A DNA stretch of 64,000 nucleotides from Fundicoccus ignavus (GCF_009659375.1 NZ_WJQT01000001.1:62001-126000), one strand, 5' to 3'. Shown: positions 1 through 8,949, numbered from the stretch's first letter. Notes: generated by a model not told the origin, from the letters alone. A program made the numbers and translations.

Positions 1-676
1 CGCGGCCTAACCACATAACCGGTAATGTTAAAGCTAGTTGAAGTAAGGCGTTTAGCCCAGGATTGTGATGCATATCCAATATAGCAGGTAAAGGCATGCC
101 AACCATTGGTCCCATCGTAAGAATAAACAATGGAATGGTAAACACGGCCATCCAAATCACGCGTTGACGCATGGCTTTTAAGCGGGTTTCTTTTTTCGCT
201 TGGTCAATATCATATTGTTCTTGAGCAGATAAAGCTAGACTCGCTTTGTAACCCGCTTTTTCGACGGCTTGTAAAATTAACTGTGGCTCGGCTGCTTCAG
301 CCCAATCGACACTTAGCGTTTCCGTCGCTAAGTTAACGCCAGCTTGTTTAATAGCAGGTAATTTCTGTACAGCTCTTTCAACATTAGCTGCACACGACGC
401 ACAGGTCATCCCTTCAATTGAGAAGTTTTGGTGTAAACGTTCATTTAAGATAGCGTTGCTATCGTTTTCGACCACCAACGCATAACCTGATTTCTTCACG
501 ATTGCCTGCAAAGCATCAGGGGATAAGAGTGTTTCATCGTAATCAATTTGAGCTTTTTCAGTGGCTAAATTGACTGACGCAGTCACCACGCCCTCAGCTT
601 TATTCAAACTACGCTCAACATTAGCCGCACAAGATGCACAGGTCATCCCTTCAACTGCATAAGTCGCTTTAGTCAT
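1..676 (-). CDS. copA: Copper-transporting P-type ATPase CopA, 3' part cut by window edge
   Basis: Membrane P1B-type ATPase that exports copper from the cytosol. Only the N-terminal part is inside the window (about 225 residues). It carries two heavy-metal-associated domains, each with the copper-binding motif GMTCASCAANVER (near residues 10 and 84), followed by a charged linker and the first predicted membrane segments. The catalytic DKTGT motif and the rest lie beyond base 1. The ATG at 676 follows a purine-rich AAAGGAAGA. It is the last gene of copY-copZ-copA, 18 bp after copZ. Two N-terminal metal domains are common in Firmicute CopA. Substrate assignment to Cu(I) is from the CxxC domains and the operon partners. 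Confidence 0.93.
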   Translation of the reverse strand, partial: MTKATYAVEGMTCASCAANVERSLNKAEGVVTASVNLATEKAQIDYDETLLSPDALQAIVKKSGYALVVENDSNAILNERLHQNFSIEGMTCASCAANVERAVQKLPAIKQAGVNLATETLSVDWAEAAEPQLILQAVEKAGYKASLALSAQEQYDIDQAKKETRLKAMRQRVIWMAVFTIPLFILTMGPMVGMPLPAILDMHHNPGLNALLQLALTLPVMWLGR

Positions 677-694
677 ATGAATCTTCCTTTCTAC

Positions 695-904
695 TTATTT
701 AACTAACGTATAACCCGCCTCATCAACAGCAGCATGCATTGTTTCAAAATTGGTTAACGTTTCATCGAAATCTACTTGCGCAGATGCACTGTCTAAATCA
801 ACGACTGCTGATTGAACACCGTTAACATCATTCAATACATTCGTGACCGCATTGGCACAACCTTGACAACTTAAACCTTCGACTTTAAATATTGTTTGTT
901 TCAT
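695..904 (-). CDS. copZ: Copper chaperone CopZ
   Basis: Small cytosolic copper chaperone (69 residues) that delivers Cu(I) to CopY or CopA. It is a single heavy-metal-associated domain with the metal motif GLSCQGCAN at about residues 9-17. The usual Met-x-Cys is replaced by Leu-Ser-Cys. The start at 904 was chosen because the MKQTIFKVEGL start is preceded by AAAGGAG and the ATG overlaps the copY stop as ATGA, which indicates translational coupling. A longer in-frame extension exists upstream but lies inside copY and has no ribosome site. Confidence 0.93.
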   Translation of the reverse strand: MKQTIFKVEGLSCQGCANAVTNVLNDVNGVQSAVVDLDSASAQVDFDETLTNFETMHAAVDEAGYTLVK

Positions 905-1356
905 ACTATTTGCTCCTTTTCTTTTGAGTGACTTGTCTGTGAGATATGACAATGACATTGGCCGGGTGCACATTGACAGGCAATGCTGGCCGGTGCAGTT
1001 TGCATTTTTACTTGTAATAAAGATACAAGATCTTGAAGTTGAGTTTGTGAAAAGGTATTGTTTTCAATCATATGCGCCACAATACCGGCATGATCTAAAT
1101 TACAACTATTGGCCATAATGTCATCTGTCCGTGTTAAAGTGGCTTCTTTCATCGAAATAGAACTCGAATAAAGAAAAGGGCTGACTGTCGTATCTTGTGT
1201 CAGAATACCTTTTTTTGTTAAACGATTTAACATCGATTTGATGGTGCCTTCCTTCCATTCCGAAATAGCCAGCATGGTGTCAATAATTTGACGACTGGTT
1301 AGCTGACCTTCGGCCCAAACAACTCGCATAATTTCCCATTCAGCTGAACTAATCAT
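901..1356 (-). CDS. copY: Copper-responsive repressor CopY
   Basis: BlaI/MecI-type winged-helix repressor of the copper operon, 151 residues, cytosolic. The N-terminal half holds the winged helix (SAEWEIMRVVWAEG, then SEWKEGTIKSMLNRL). The C-terminus carries the CopY signature CxCxxxxCxC, seen as CQCAPGQCHC near residues 127-136, which binds Zn or Cu(I) and switches DNA binding. The ATG at 1356 follows AAGGAGGG. It is the first gene of copY-copZ-copA and sits directly downstream of two cop-box-like palindromes, so autoregulation is expected. Confidence 0.95.
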   Translation of the reverse strand: MISSAEWEIMRVVWAEGQLTSRQIIDTMLAISEWKEGTIKSMLNRLTKKGILTQDTTVSPFLYSSSISMKEATLTRTDDIMANSCNLDHAGIVAHMIENNTFSQTQLQDLVSLLQVKMQTAPASIACQCAPGQCHCHISQTSHSKEKEQIV

Positions 1357-1373
1357 GTAATCCCTCCTTAGGT

Positions 1374-1409
1374 TACGTTTGTAATCTACAATTATAGTTT
1401 ACACCTGTA
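1374..1409 (-). promoter_or_regulatory. CopY operator (two cop boxes)
   Basis: The cop box is known as TACAnnTGTA. A perfect copy, TACACCTGTA, lies at 1400-1409. An imperfect copy, TACGTTTGTA, lies at 1374-1383. Their 26-bp spacing and position just upstream of the copY start (1356) match the double operator of enterococcal cop operons. Confidence 0.8.
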
Positions 1410-1588
1410 AACTTAAAGTGTCAAGGATTAAATTTTTTAATGTTCGTATTAATAAGTTTGTGAACATAAACATATATGAGTCACTTAACACAACAGTTAT
1501 TATGGAAATGTTTTCAATGAAAGGGCGTTAAATTAAGAAAGGGTAAGAAACAACGCTAGAATTTCTCATAAATTCACGCATGTGAACA

Positions 1589-1636
1589 ACACAATATGTA
1601 GTGATGAAACATATAAACAAACACAAAATATGCGGT
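1589..1636 (+). promoter_or_regulatory. Tandem NrdR-like boxes upstream of nrdI
   Basis: Two related motifs, ACACAATATGTAGTGA at 1589-1604 and ACACAAAATATGCGGT at 1621-1636, resemble the NrdR box. They are 32 bp apart, about three helical turns, which is the usual geometry for the ATP-cone repressor NrdR. They lie just upstream of the nrd promoter. The rest of 1411-1709 holds no convincing gene. Confidence 0.75.
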
Positions 1637-1646
1637 TTTATAAACC

Positions 1647-1674
1647 TTGCTAACTATTTTTAATCTGTTATCAT
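1647..1674 (+). promoter_or_regulatory. nrdIEF promoter
   Basis: TTGCTA at 1647-1652 and TATCAT at 1669-1674 are spaced by 16 bp and lie 36 bp upstream of nrdI, immediately downstream of the NrdR-like boxes. Confidence 0.5.
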
Positions 1675-1709
1675 GGATTGAGAAATTAATTTTTAAGGAG
1701 CGAAGCTAA

Positions 1710-2075
1710 ATGTTAGTGGTATTTATGTCTTTAACGGGTCAAACACGAAAGTTTGTGAAAAAACTTGGTTGGCCAAGTCTGGAAATAACCTTGGATAATG
1801 CTTTTATAGAAGTCGATGAACCCTTTATTTTTGTGGCGCCGACCTATGACAAGGAAGCAACGGATTTGATTGCGGACTTTCTAGAAACAGGACAGAATAC
1901 TGATTACTTGAAAGGCTTTGCGGGGAGTGGTAACTTAAATTTTAATCATTTATATTGTTTTACAGCAAAAGATTATGCCCGCGATTATAAGGTCCCTTTA
2001 TTGCACTTATTTGAATTTCAGGGGATGGATCCGGATGTAGAACGATTAAAAAAAGAGGTGGAAAAACTTGGATAA
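1710..2075 (+). CDS. nrdI: NrdI, flavodoxin-like activator of class Ib ribonucleotide reductase
   Basis: Small FMN protein (121 residues) that supplies oxidant for assembling the manganese-tyrosyl radical cofactor of NrdF. The N-terminal phosphate-binding loop is visible as SLTGQTRKF (residues 7-15), and a YD/KEATDL segment follows in the second FMN loop. AAGGAG precedes the ATG. It is the first gene of nrdI-nrdE-nrdF and its 3' end overlaps the nrdE start by 8 bp. No nrdH glutaredoxin gene lies in this cluster, so the reductant is encoded elsewhere. Confidence 0.93.
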   Translation: MLVVFMSLTGQTRKFVKKLGWPSLEITLDNAFIEVDEPFIFVAPTYDKEATDLIADFLETGQNTDYLKGFAGSGNLNFNHLYCFTAKDYARDYKVPLLHLFEFQGMDPDVERLKKEVEKLG

Positions 2076-4245
2076 ACCAGTACTTGCGACTAAAGCAACC
2101 GAAGTTACGTATTTTAAATTAAATAACGAATTAAACCGTCCAGTTGATAATCAAATTCCTTTACATAAGGATCGTGAAGCAGTTCGTGCCTTTTTCTTAG
2201 AGCACGTTAACCCAAATACTGTTTTCTTTTATACACTAGATGAGAAAATTCGCTATTTACTTGACCATGATTACTTAGAAGAAGAATTTATTGCGAAATA
2301 TGAACGTGAATTTATTAAAAATTTAATGGCGAGTACATATAACATGCGTTTCCGCTTTACATCTTTCATGTCTGCTTTTAAGTTTTACACTCAGTATGCA
2401 TTGAAAACTAATGATGGCAAACGTTATTTAGAACGCTATGAAGATCGTATTGTATTTACCGCGCTATTCTTAGCCGATGGTGATAAAGATTTAGCGATTC
2501 GCTTGCGTGATGAAATGATTGCGCAACGTTACCAACCGGCAACGCCGACATTCCTGAATGCAGGACGTAAACGTCGCGGGGAATTGGTATCTTGTTTCTT
2601 AATCCAACTAACAGACGATATGAATAGTATCGGACGCGGGGTGAACTCTGCCTTACAACTATCAAGAATTGGTGGGGGTGTAGGCGTTAGCTTATCGAAT
2701 ATTCGTGCAGCGGGCGACCCAATTAAGAAAATTGAAAATGCCTCAAGTGGTGTTGTTCCGATTATGAAGTTGTTAGAAGACAGCTTTAGCTACTCAAACC
2801 AATTAGGACAAAGAAACGGTGCAGGTGCGGTTTATTTAAATGTATTCCACCCAGATGTTGTATCGTTCTTATCTACGAAGAAAGAAAACGCGGACGAAAA
2901 AATTCGTGTCAAAACTTTATCACTTGGCCTTGTAGTGCCCGATAAATTCTATGAATTAGCGGCTAAAGATGAAAAGATGTATCTGTTCAGCCCTTATGAT
3001 GTGGAACGTATTTACGGCAAGCCGTTCTCTTATATCGATATTACGGCTGAGTATGATGAATTAGTGAATAACCCAGAAATTAGAAAATCTAAAATTTCTG
3101 CGCGTGAATTAGAAAATGAAATTAGTAAACTTCAACAAGAATCAGGTTACCCTTACATTATTAATGTTGATACAGCGAACCGTGCCAATCCTATTGAAGG
3201 AACCATCACGATGAGTAACTTGTGTTCAGAGATTTTACAGGTTCAAGAACCTTCTTTAATTAATAATGCCCAAGAGTATGAAATTTTAGGAACAGACATT
3301 AGTTGTAATCTAGGTTCGACGAATATTCCGAATATGATTCAATCGCCGAACTTTGCGAATTCAGTAGAAACAGCAGTGAGAGCCTTAACTTATGTAACAG
3401 ATCACTCAAGTATTGATGCGGTACCAACAGTCAAAAATGGTAACGATAAGGCGCATACTATTGGTTTAGGCGGTATGGGGTTGCATACATTATTTGCGAT
3501 TAATCAAATGCACTATGGTTCGCCAGAATCAATTGAATTAACGGAAGCTTATTTCTATGCATTAAACTACTATTCTTTAGTAGCCAGTAATAAAATAGCA
3601 GCCGAACGTCAGCAATCCTTTGATAATTTTGAAAAATCGGCTTATGCTTCGGGTGAGTATTTTGACAGATATATTGAGAATCCTTTTGTGATTAAAACGC
3701 CTAAAGTAAAAGAAGTGATGGCGAATGTCATGATGCCGACGGCAGAGGATTGGGCGGAGTTGAAAGCGAATGTTCAAGCGCAAGGCTTATATCACCAAAA
3801 CCGTTTAGCGATTGCACCAACAGGTTCCATTAGTTATGTCAATGAGACGAGTGCCAGCTTACATCCGATTACGCGTTTAATCGAGGAGCGTCAAGAGAAG
3901 AAAACAGGTAAAACGTATTATCCAGCACCGCATCTATCAAATGAGACGATTCAATATTATAAATCGGCTTACGATATTGATATGCGTAAAGTGATCGATG
4001 TTTATGCAGCGGCTCAAAAACATATTGACCAAGGGATGTCCTTAACGTTATTTATGCGTTCGGAAATTCCTGAAGGCATGTATGAATGGAAGAATGGTCG
4101 TACGAATAAGTTAACGACGCGTGATCTGAATATTCTACGTCATTATGCCTGGAAAAAAGGCATTAAATCCATCTACTATGTACGTACTTTTACGGATGAT
4201 GGGGAAGAAGTAGGTAGCAACGCTTGTGAGAGTTGCTCAATTTAA
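2068..4245 (+). CDS. nrdE: Class Ib ribonucleoside-diphosphate reductase, alpha subunit NrdE
   Basis: Catalytic subunit that reduces ribonucleoside diphosphates to deoxyribonucleotides (725 residues, usual length for NrdE). Visible motifs are the N-terminal active-site cysteine in LVSCFLIQL (about residue 177), the thiyl-radical and substrate region SNLCSEIL (near 390) with CNLGSTN (near 413), and the C-terminal redox pair NACESCSI. It has the short N-terminus of class Ib without an ATP-cone. The start is TTG at 2068, preceded by GAGGTGG, overlapping nrdI by 8 bp, so translation is probably coupled. It works with NrdF, encoded 16 bp downstream. Confidence 0.96.
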   Translation: MDKPVLATKATEVTYFKLNNELNRPVDNQIPLHKDREAVRAFFLEHVNPNTVFFYTLDEKIRYLLDHDYLEEEFIAKYEREFIKNLMASTYNMRFRFTSFMSAFKFYTQYALKTNDGKRYLERYEDRIVFTALFLADGDKDLAIRLRDEMIAQRYQPATPTFLNAGRKRRGELVSCFLIQLTDDMNSIGRGVNSALQLSRIGGGVGVSLSNIRAAGDPIKKIENASSGVVPIMKLLEDSFSYSNQLGQRNGAGAVYLNVFHPDVVSFLSTKKENADEKIRVKTLSLGLVVPDKFYELAAKDEKMYLFSPYDVERIYGKPFSYIDITAEYDELVNNPEIRKSKISARELENEISKLQQESGYPYIINVDTANRANPIEGTITMSNLCSEILQVQEPSLINNAQEYEILGTDISCNLGSTNIPNMIQSPNFANSVETAVRALTYVTDHSSIDAVPTVKNGNDKAHTIGLGGMGLHTLFAINQMHYGSPESIELTEAYFYALNYYSLVASNKIAAERQQSFDNFEKSAYASGEYFDRYIENPFVIKTPKVKEVMANVMMPTAEDWAELKANVQAQGLYHQNRLAIAPTGSISYVNETSASLHPITRLIEERQEKKTGKTYYPAPHLSNETIQYYKSAYDIDMRKVIDVYAAAQKHIDQGMSLTLFMRSEIPEGMYEWKNGRTNKLTTRDLNILRHYAWKKGIKSIYYVRTFTDDGEEVGSNACESCSI

Positions 4246-4261
4246 GGAGAGGAATAAGTAG

Positions 4262-5227
4262 ATGACCAATAATACTAGCTATCAAGCAATCAACTGGAAT
4301 GCAATCGAAGATATGATTGACAAGTTGACTTGGGAGAAATTAACGGAGCAATTCTGGCTCGATACACGTATTCCTTTATCGAATGACTTAGATGATTGGC
4401 GTACCTTATCGGCTGCTGAAAAAGATATGTTTGGAAAAGTGTTTGGTGGGTTGACCTTGCTGGATACCTTACAATCTGAAGATGCGATTGAACGTTTGCG
4501 TTTAACCGCACGCACTCAACATGAGGAAGCCGTGTTAAATAATATCCAGTTTATGGAATCGGTGCATGCGAAAAGTTATTCATCGATTTTCAGTACGTTG
4601 AATAGTAAAGCAGAGATTGAACAGATTTTTAATTGGACAAACAACCACGAAGTCATTCAATACAAAGCATTGAAAATTAATGATATTTATAAAAACGGGA
4701 CCGATTTACAAGCTAAAGCAGCGAGTGTTTTGCTTGAATCATTCTTATTCTATTCAGGTTTCTTTGCGCCTTTATATTATTTAGGTAATAACAAACTAGC
4801 AAACGTAGCGGAGATAATAAAATTGATTATCCGCGATGAGTCCGTTCACGGAACGTATATTGGCTATAAATTCCAATTAGGCTTCGATCAGTTACCGGAA
4901 GCAGAACAAGCTGAATTGAAAAATTGGGTTTATGAAGTTTTGTTTGATCTTTATCAAAATGAAAGCAAATTTACGCAAATGTTGTACGATGAAATTGGCT
5001 TAACTGAAAAAGTAAAAGTCTTTATTCGCTATAACGCCAATAAAGCCTTACAAAACCTAGGCTTTGATCCATTGTTCCCTGATACAGCGGACGATGTGGA
5101 CCCGATTGTTATGAACGGTATTTCCACTGGTACCAGCAACCACGACTTCTTCTCGCAAGTCGGTAATGGTTACTTACTTGGTGCAGTCGAAGCGATGTCA
5201 GACGACGATTATACGAGATGGCTATAA
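4262..5227 (+). CDS. nrdF: Class Ib ribonucleoside-diphosphate reductase, beta subunit NrdF
   Basis: Ferritin-like radical-generating subunit of the class Ib reductase (321 residues, normal length). Dimetal-ligand motifs are visible: EAVLNNIQFMESVHAKSY (E-x6-E-x2-H, about residues 94-111) and the second pair in RDESVHGTYIG (about 196-206). The radical tyrosine is expected in the first motif region. AAGGAGAGG precedes the ATG. It is the last gene of nrdIEF, followed by a strong terminator. Metal use (Mn or Fe) cannot be told from sequence, but NrdI in the operon favours Mn. Confidence 0.96.
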   Translation: MTNNTSYQAINWNAIEDMIDKLTWEKLTEQFWLDTRIPLSNDLDDWRTLSAAEKDMFGKVFGGLTLLDTLQSEDAIERLRLTARTQHEEAVLNNIQFMESVHAKSYSSIFSTLNSKAEIEQIFNWTNNHEVIQYKALKINDIYKNGTDLQAKAASVLLESFLFYSGFFAPLYYLGNNKLANVAEIIKLIIRDESVHGTYIGYKFQLGFDQLPEAEQAELKNWVYEVLFDLYQNESKFTQMLYDEIGLTEKVKVFIRYNANKALQNLGFDPLFPDTADDVDPIVMNGISTGTSNHDFFSQVGNGYLLGAVEAMSDDDYTRWL

Positions 5228-5246
5228 GAAACGGTCAGTGTGATGT

Positions 5247-5295
5247 GCCCCTCATAAAGTTATTGTTGAAACGCTAACTTTATGGGGGCTTTTTT
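5247..5295 (+). terminator. Terminator of nrdIEF
   Basis: CCCCTCATAAAGTTA pairs with TAACTTTATGGGGG over a short loop and is followed by a run of T. It closes the nrd operon. Confidence 0.85.
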
Positions 5296-5490
5296 ACGTC
5301 GCAAAACATTTGATCGCATTCAATTGCAAGGTTACCCAAGTCTATCTAAAGGGAACTTTAGGATAACATTCACCCGACTATCAGACCTTAGTCTGAACTT
5401 TGATATAATTACTTTATCTGTCGTAGTAAAGATGCTATAATTACTACAACAGGTGGAGTAAAAGATTTTTGGATGAAAAGAGGTGGCGGG

Positions 5491-5808
5491 TTGATATCAA
5501 GTGATGTCATGCGTGGCTTTCATGATTTGCTGATATTAAGTTTATTAGCGGAAGGCGATAGTTATGCTTACGAGATTGGGAAAGAAATTAAATTACGAGC
5601 GGCAGAGATGTATCAATTGAAAGAAACCACACTCTATTCTGCCTTTGCTCGGCTTGAAAAAAATGGATGGATTTCTTCATATGATACTCAAGAAACCCAC
5701 GGTAGAAAACGGGTAAACTATACCATCACTTCCGCCGGACGCCAAGAGTTCAAACGTCGCAAGGAAGAATGGTCACTAATAAAAAGCTTGATGACACAAT
5801 TCATCTAA
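5491..5808 (+). CDS. PadR-family transcriptional regulator
   Basis: Small winged-helix regulator (105 residues) of the PadR family, usually repressing neighbouring transporter or membrane-stress genes. The family pattern SSDVMRGFHDLLILSLL, then GDSYAYEIG, KETTLYSAFARLEKNGWI and GRKRVNYTITSAGRQEF is clear. The TTG at 5491 is preferred because AGAGGTGG lies just before it; an ATG at 5473 would give a six-residue extension. The next gene starts 17 bp downstream, the common pairing of PadR with a membrane protein that has an alpha-helical HAAS-type prefix. The inducer is unknown. Confidence 0.88.
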   Translation: MISSDVMRGFHDLLILSLLAEGDSYAYEIGKEIKLRAAEMYQLKETTLYSAFARLEKNGWISSYDTQETHGRKRVNYTITSAGRQEFKRRKEEWSLIKSLMTQFI

Positions 5809-5825
5809 AAACAGGAGGCAAGAAA

Positions 5826-6514
5826 ATGGAAGTTTTCAATACTTATTTAAATAATATATTTGCAGCTTACCAGGAAACCGAACAAGCTCTTAGACTCAAA
5901 GAATCGCTATTAATGACCATGGAAGAAAAATATCGTGACTTGACATTGGAAGGCTTGTCCCATGATGCGGCAGTCGGAAAAGTCATGAGCGAATTTGGAA
6001 CGATTGATGAACTGGCGGACGAATTAGTATTGAAAGAGCGAACGACTGAGGATAAATTAAGCGCCAAAGACGAAGAAATAATCGAAGAATATCAACTGTT
6101 TATGAAAGATTATTCGATGAAGTTCGCGGCAACGATAGCATTATTAATTTTGCCATTAGTCATTACCATTGTGTTACGTCAATGGGGCGGAGGAATCGTA
6201 GCGGGAATCGGTTTTTAGTCAGCGGCGCCATCGCACTCTTTTTCTTCCTATCACTGATCAATCAACACGAATATTACATGAAATATTTCAGGTCACGGGA
6301 ACTACTTCAGTTCTTAGACCCTGGGGAAGCCGAAAAAATATTAAAAGACAAAGCCCCTCGTCACAATAGAAATGATAATCTTTGGGCAAAAATTAGAAGC
6401 AACATTTGGCTCGTCGCAGTCGCAATTTATTTAGTAGCCGGCACATTTTTCAATATGTGGGGGACCGCATGGGTTATCTTCCCAATCGTAACAGCGCTTT
6501 TAGCTTTCGACTAA
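5826..6514 (+). pseudogene. PadR-associated membrane protein with apparent frameshift (HAAS/DUF1700-like)
   Basis: The N-terminal part (5826-6218) is an amphipathic helical prefix (MEVFNTYLNNIFAAY through LADELVLKERTTE), like the HAAS or DUF1700 domains encoded next to PadR regulators, followed by one membrane segment ending in VLRQWGGGIVAGIGF. The reading frame then stops, but a second frame (6182-6514) continues with FLVSGAIALFFFLSL, a cytosolic linker and two further membrane segments. One extra T in the TTTTT run at about 6214 would join them into a protein of about 229 residues. It may be a true mutation, a slippage site or a base-call error. AGGAGG precedes the ATG at 5826. Confidence 0.65.
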
Positions 6515-6619
6515 GGGCTATCAATTCAATTAAGTATTGATTTTTTGTATAATGAAGTTAGGACTGAGACATAAATACACTTGTGACTCATTAGGGAGAA
6601 AAAGAAAGAAGGAAGATTC

Positions 6620-6766
6620 ATGAATATGAAAAATTTCCGTCTAACATCAGTTGCTTCAGTCATTTACATGGTGCTTGGTGTTCTATTTAATTGGTGGGGA
6701 ACTGCTTGGGTAATTATCCCTGTAGCGGCTGTCATTGACCAATATTTAGTACGCGACACACAATAA
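6620..6766 (+). CDS. Small membrane protein, 48 residues
   Basis: A short coding region starting ATGAATATG after AAGAAGGAAG. Two hydrophobic stretches are visible (SVASVIYMVLGVLFNWWGTA, then WVIIPVAAVID). The segment FNWWGTAWVIIPVAAVID closely resembles the C-terminus of the preceding membrane protein (FNMWGTAWVIFPIVTALLAFD), so it looks like a partial duplication of that C-terminal membrane domain. Function unknown. It probably belongs with the PadR-linked locus and is followed by a terminator-like hairpin. Confidence 0.65.
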   Translation: MNMKNFRLTSVASVIYMVLGVLFNWWGTAWVIIPVAAVIDQYLVRDTQ

Positions 6767-6777
6767 AACTAGAAAAT

Positions 6778-6817
6778 GATACAGCGCTGGAGCTAGAATG
6801 CTTTGGGGCTGTATTTT
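6778..6817 (+). terminator. Terminator after small membrane protein gene
   Basis: ATACAGC pairs with GCTGTAT across an A/G-rich loop and is followed by TTTTG. Confidence 0.55.
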
Positions 6818-6904
6818 GTACAGATAAGGGCTTTTAATCGTGTTTAAAAAGCGGTCTGTGTATAATAAAAGTATGACTATGGACTAAGAAGGAGAGTGAA
6901 AGAG

Positions 6905-7861
6905 ATGTATAAGAAACTAATGATGCTGATGTTAGCTACTGTTGCATTAGTGGGGTGTGGCACTGACTCAACGAGTTATCAAGAGACACAACCTTATGTA
7001 CGTGAAGCTGAGCAAATGGCGATGGATTCGTCTACGGAACAAACGCAGACTGGTCAAGAAACAACCGATACTCAAGCGTTGATTTATACAGCAAGTGTCG
7101 AGTTACAGACGATCACTTACGAAGATACAAAAGCAGCTTTGATGGAAGCAATCGAGTCTGGTACAGCACAAATTCAGTATCAAGATGAATATACGCAGAC
7201 TTATTATGATTATCGAACTAGTTCTCAAAGTGATGATCGTTTATACACTTTATCGATGACCTTAAGGATTCCACAAGATGATTTTGAACCATTTTTAGAA
7301 AGATTAACTAATGGTGACATCGCAGAATTATTAAGCACATCACGAGGTTCACAAGATGTGACACTGTCAATTCGTGACCTTGATATAAGAGTAGAATCTA
7401 TCAATGCGAGAGTAGATCGATTGAATGAACTATTAGATGAGGCTCAGAATATCTCTGATATTATTGAAATCCAAAACAGTTTAGATGCAGCAATTATCGA
7501 ACGTGATCAATTAATGGCAGAACAACAACACCTGAATGATCAAGTCAGTCGCTCGACGATTACTGTGACCTTAAGAGAAGTTTTGGAATTGGAAGATGGG
7601 GGAAGTCAGCGTTCCTTCTGGGATGAGTTGGTTAGAGCCTTTACTCAAACTGGTTACCGCGCAATCGATGTGTTACAACAAGGTATATTATCCTTAATCT
7701 TCATCCTACCTTACTTGTTATTTATCGTCATCCTTTACTTAATCTATCGCTATATTATTAAACCAATTTTAAAAGCCGTGGGTGTCCGTAATCCATTTAA
7801 ACGAAAAAACAAGAAAAAAGCAGTAGAAGTACAGGATGAAGCTAACGATAAACAGAACTAA
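6905..7861 (+). CDS. DUF4349-type lipoprotein
   Basis: Surface lipoprotein of 318 residues. The signal peptide ends in the lipobox LVGCG (Cys about residue 18). A Ser/Thr/Gln-rich linker follows, then a central alpha/beta domain with a long coiled coil (RDLDIRVESINARVDRLNELLDEA to AIIERDQLMAEQQHLNDQV), a membrane helix (ILSLIFILPYLLFIVILYLIY) and a basic tail. This order is typical of DUF4349 proteins, whose role is unknown. The ATG at 6905 is 10 bp from AAGGAG; an upstream GTG at 6896 is too close to it. It is a single-gene unit between a terminator and the pta promoter. Confidence 0.82.
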   Translation: MYKKLMMLMLATVALVGCGTDSTSYQETQPYVREAEQMAMDSSTEQTQTGQETTDTQALIYTASVELQTITYEDTKAALMEAIESGTAQIQYQDEYTQTYYDYRTSSQSDDRLYTLSMTLRIPQDDFEPFLERLTNGDIAELLSTSRGSQDVTLSIRDLDIRVESINARVDRLNELLDEAQNISDIIEIQNSLDAAIIERDQLMAEQQHLNDQVSRSTITVTLREVLELEDGGSQRSFWDELVRAFTQTGYRAIDVLQQGILSLIFILPYLLFIVILYLIYRYIIKPILKAVGVRNPFKRKNKKKAVEVQDEANDKQN

Positions 7862-7883
7862 TAACTTTCATGACAAATGAATA

Positions 7884-7912
7884 TTGAAAATTGCCTTTAA
7901 AGATTTTATAAA
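7884..7912 (+). promoter_or_regulatory. pta promoter
   Basis: TTGAAA at 7884-7889 and TATAAA at 7907-7912 with 17-bp spacing, 50 bp upstream of the pta ATG. Confidence 0.6.
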
Positions 7913-7962
7913 AAGGTGTAAGATAGAAGTGAAGTTAATAAGTTTATGGAGGAATACACACA

Positions 7963-8946
7963 ATGGATATGTTTACAAGTTTGTCGCAAAAGATTGAAGG
8001 AAAAGGCTTAAAAATTGCTTTTCCTGAAGCAAATGACCGTCGAGTTCTAGGTGCGGCAATTCGTTTAAAAACAGATAATTTAGTAGAACCTATCTTAATT
8101 GGTGATCCAGCTGAAATTAAAGAATTAGCTGAAGCCAATAACTGGATAATCGATCAATTCATCATTTATGATCCAAATAACTATGAATTATTTGACGAAA
8201 TGGTAGCATCTTTCGTAGAGCGTCGTAAAGGTAAAGCAACTGAAGAAAAAGCACGTGAATTATTACGTGATAAAGCTTACTTTGGTACAATGTTAGTTCA
8301 CATGGATATCGCAGATGGTATGGTATGTGGTGCTGTTTACGCAACGGGTGATACAGTAAGACCAGCTTTACAAATTATTAAAACTAAACCAGGTGTATCA
8401 CGTACAAGTGGTGCGTTCATCATGGTTCCACCTCAAAGAGATGGTCAAAAATTAGTATTCTCTGACTGTGCGATTAACATCAAACCTGATGCTCAAGCAT
8501 TAGCTGAAATCGCAGTCGAAAGTGCTAAAACTGCTGAGTTATTTGATATTGAACCACGTGTTGCTTTATTAAGTTTCTCTTCTCATGGTTCAGGAAGTTC
8601 AGAAGATGTTGACCGTGTGGTTGAAGCAACGCGCATTGCGAAAGAATTAGCTCCAGAATACGAAATTGACGGTGAATTACAATTTGACGCAGCTTACTCT
8701 GAAGTTGTTGCTAAACAAAAAGTTCCAAACTCTACAGTAGCAGGACGCGCAACAGTTTATGTATTCCCAGAAATCCAATCAGGTAACCTTGGTTACAAGA
8801 TTGCACAACGCTTAGGTAACTACCAAGCAGTTGGACCAATCTTACAAGGTTTAAACAAACCAGTTTCTGACTTGTCTCGTGGTTGTGTGGAAGAAGACGT
8901 TTATAACGTTACAATCATTACAGCGAACCAAGCTTTACAAGGTTAA
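7963..8946 (+). CDS. pta: Phosphate acetyltransferase Pta
   Basis: Converts acetyl-CoA and phosphate to acetyl phosphate and CoA, the step before acetate kinase in ATP-yielding fermentation or overflow metabolism. At 327 residues it is the short, single-domain class. Family landmarks include GLKIAFPEANDRRVLGAA at the N-terminus, RTSGAFIMV, SFSSHGSGSSEDVDRV and the C-terminal VAGRATVYVFPEIQSGN. GGAGG precedes the ATG. It is monocistronic, bounded by its own promoter and terminator. Codon use is regular and T-rich, as expected for a highly expressed core gene. Confidence 0.96.
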   Translation: MDMFTSLSQKIEGKGLKIAFPEANDRRVLGAAIRLKTDNLVEPILIGDPAEIKELAEANNWIIDQFIIYDPNNYELFDEMVASFVERRKGKATEEKARELLRDKAYFGTMLVHMDIADGMVCGAVYATGDTVRPALQIIKTKPGVSRTSGAFIMVPPQRDGQKLVFSDCAINIKPDAQALAEIAVESAKTAELFDIEPRVALLSFSSHGSGSSEDVDRVVEATRIAKELAPEYEIDGELQFDAAYSEVVAKQKVPNSTVAGRATVYVFPEIQSGNLGYKIAQRLGNYQAVGPILQGLNKPVSDLSRGCVEEDVYNVTIITANQALQG

Positions 8947-8949
8947 TTT

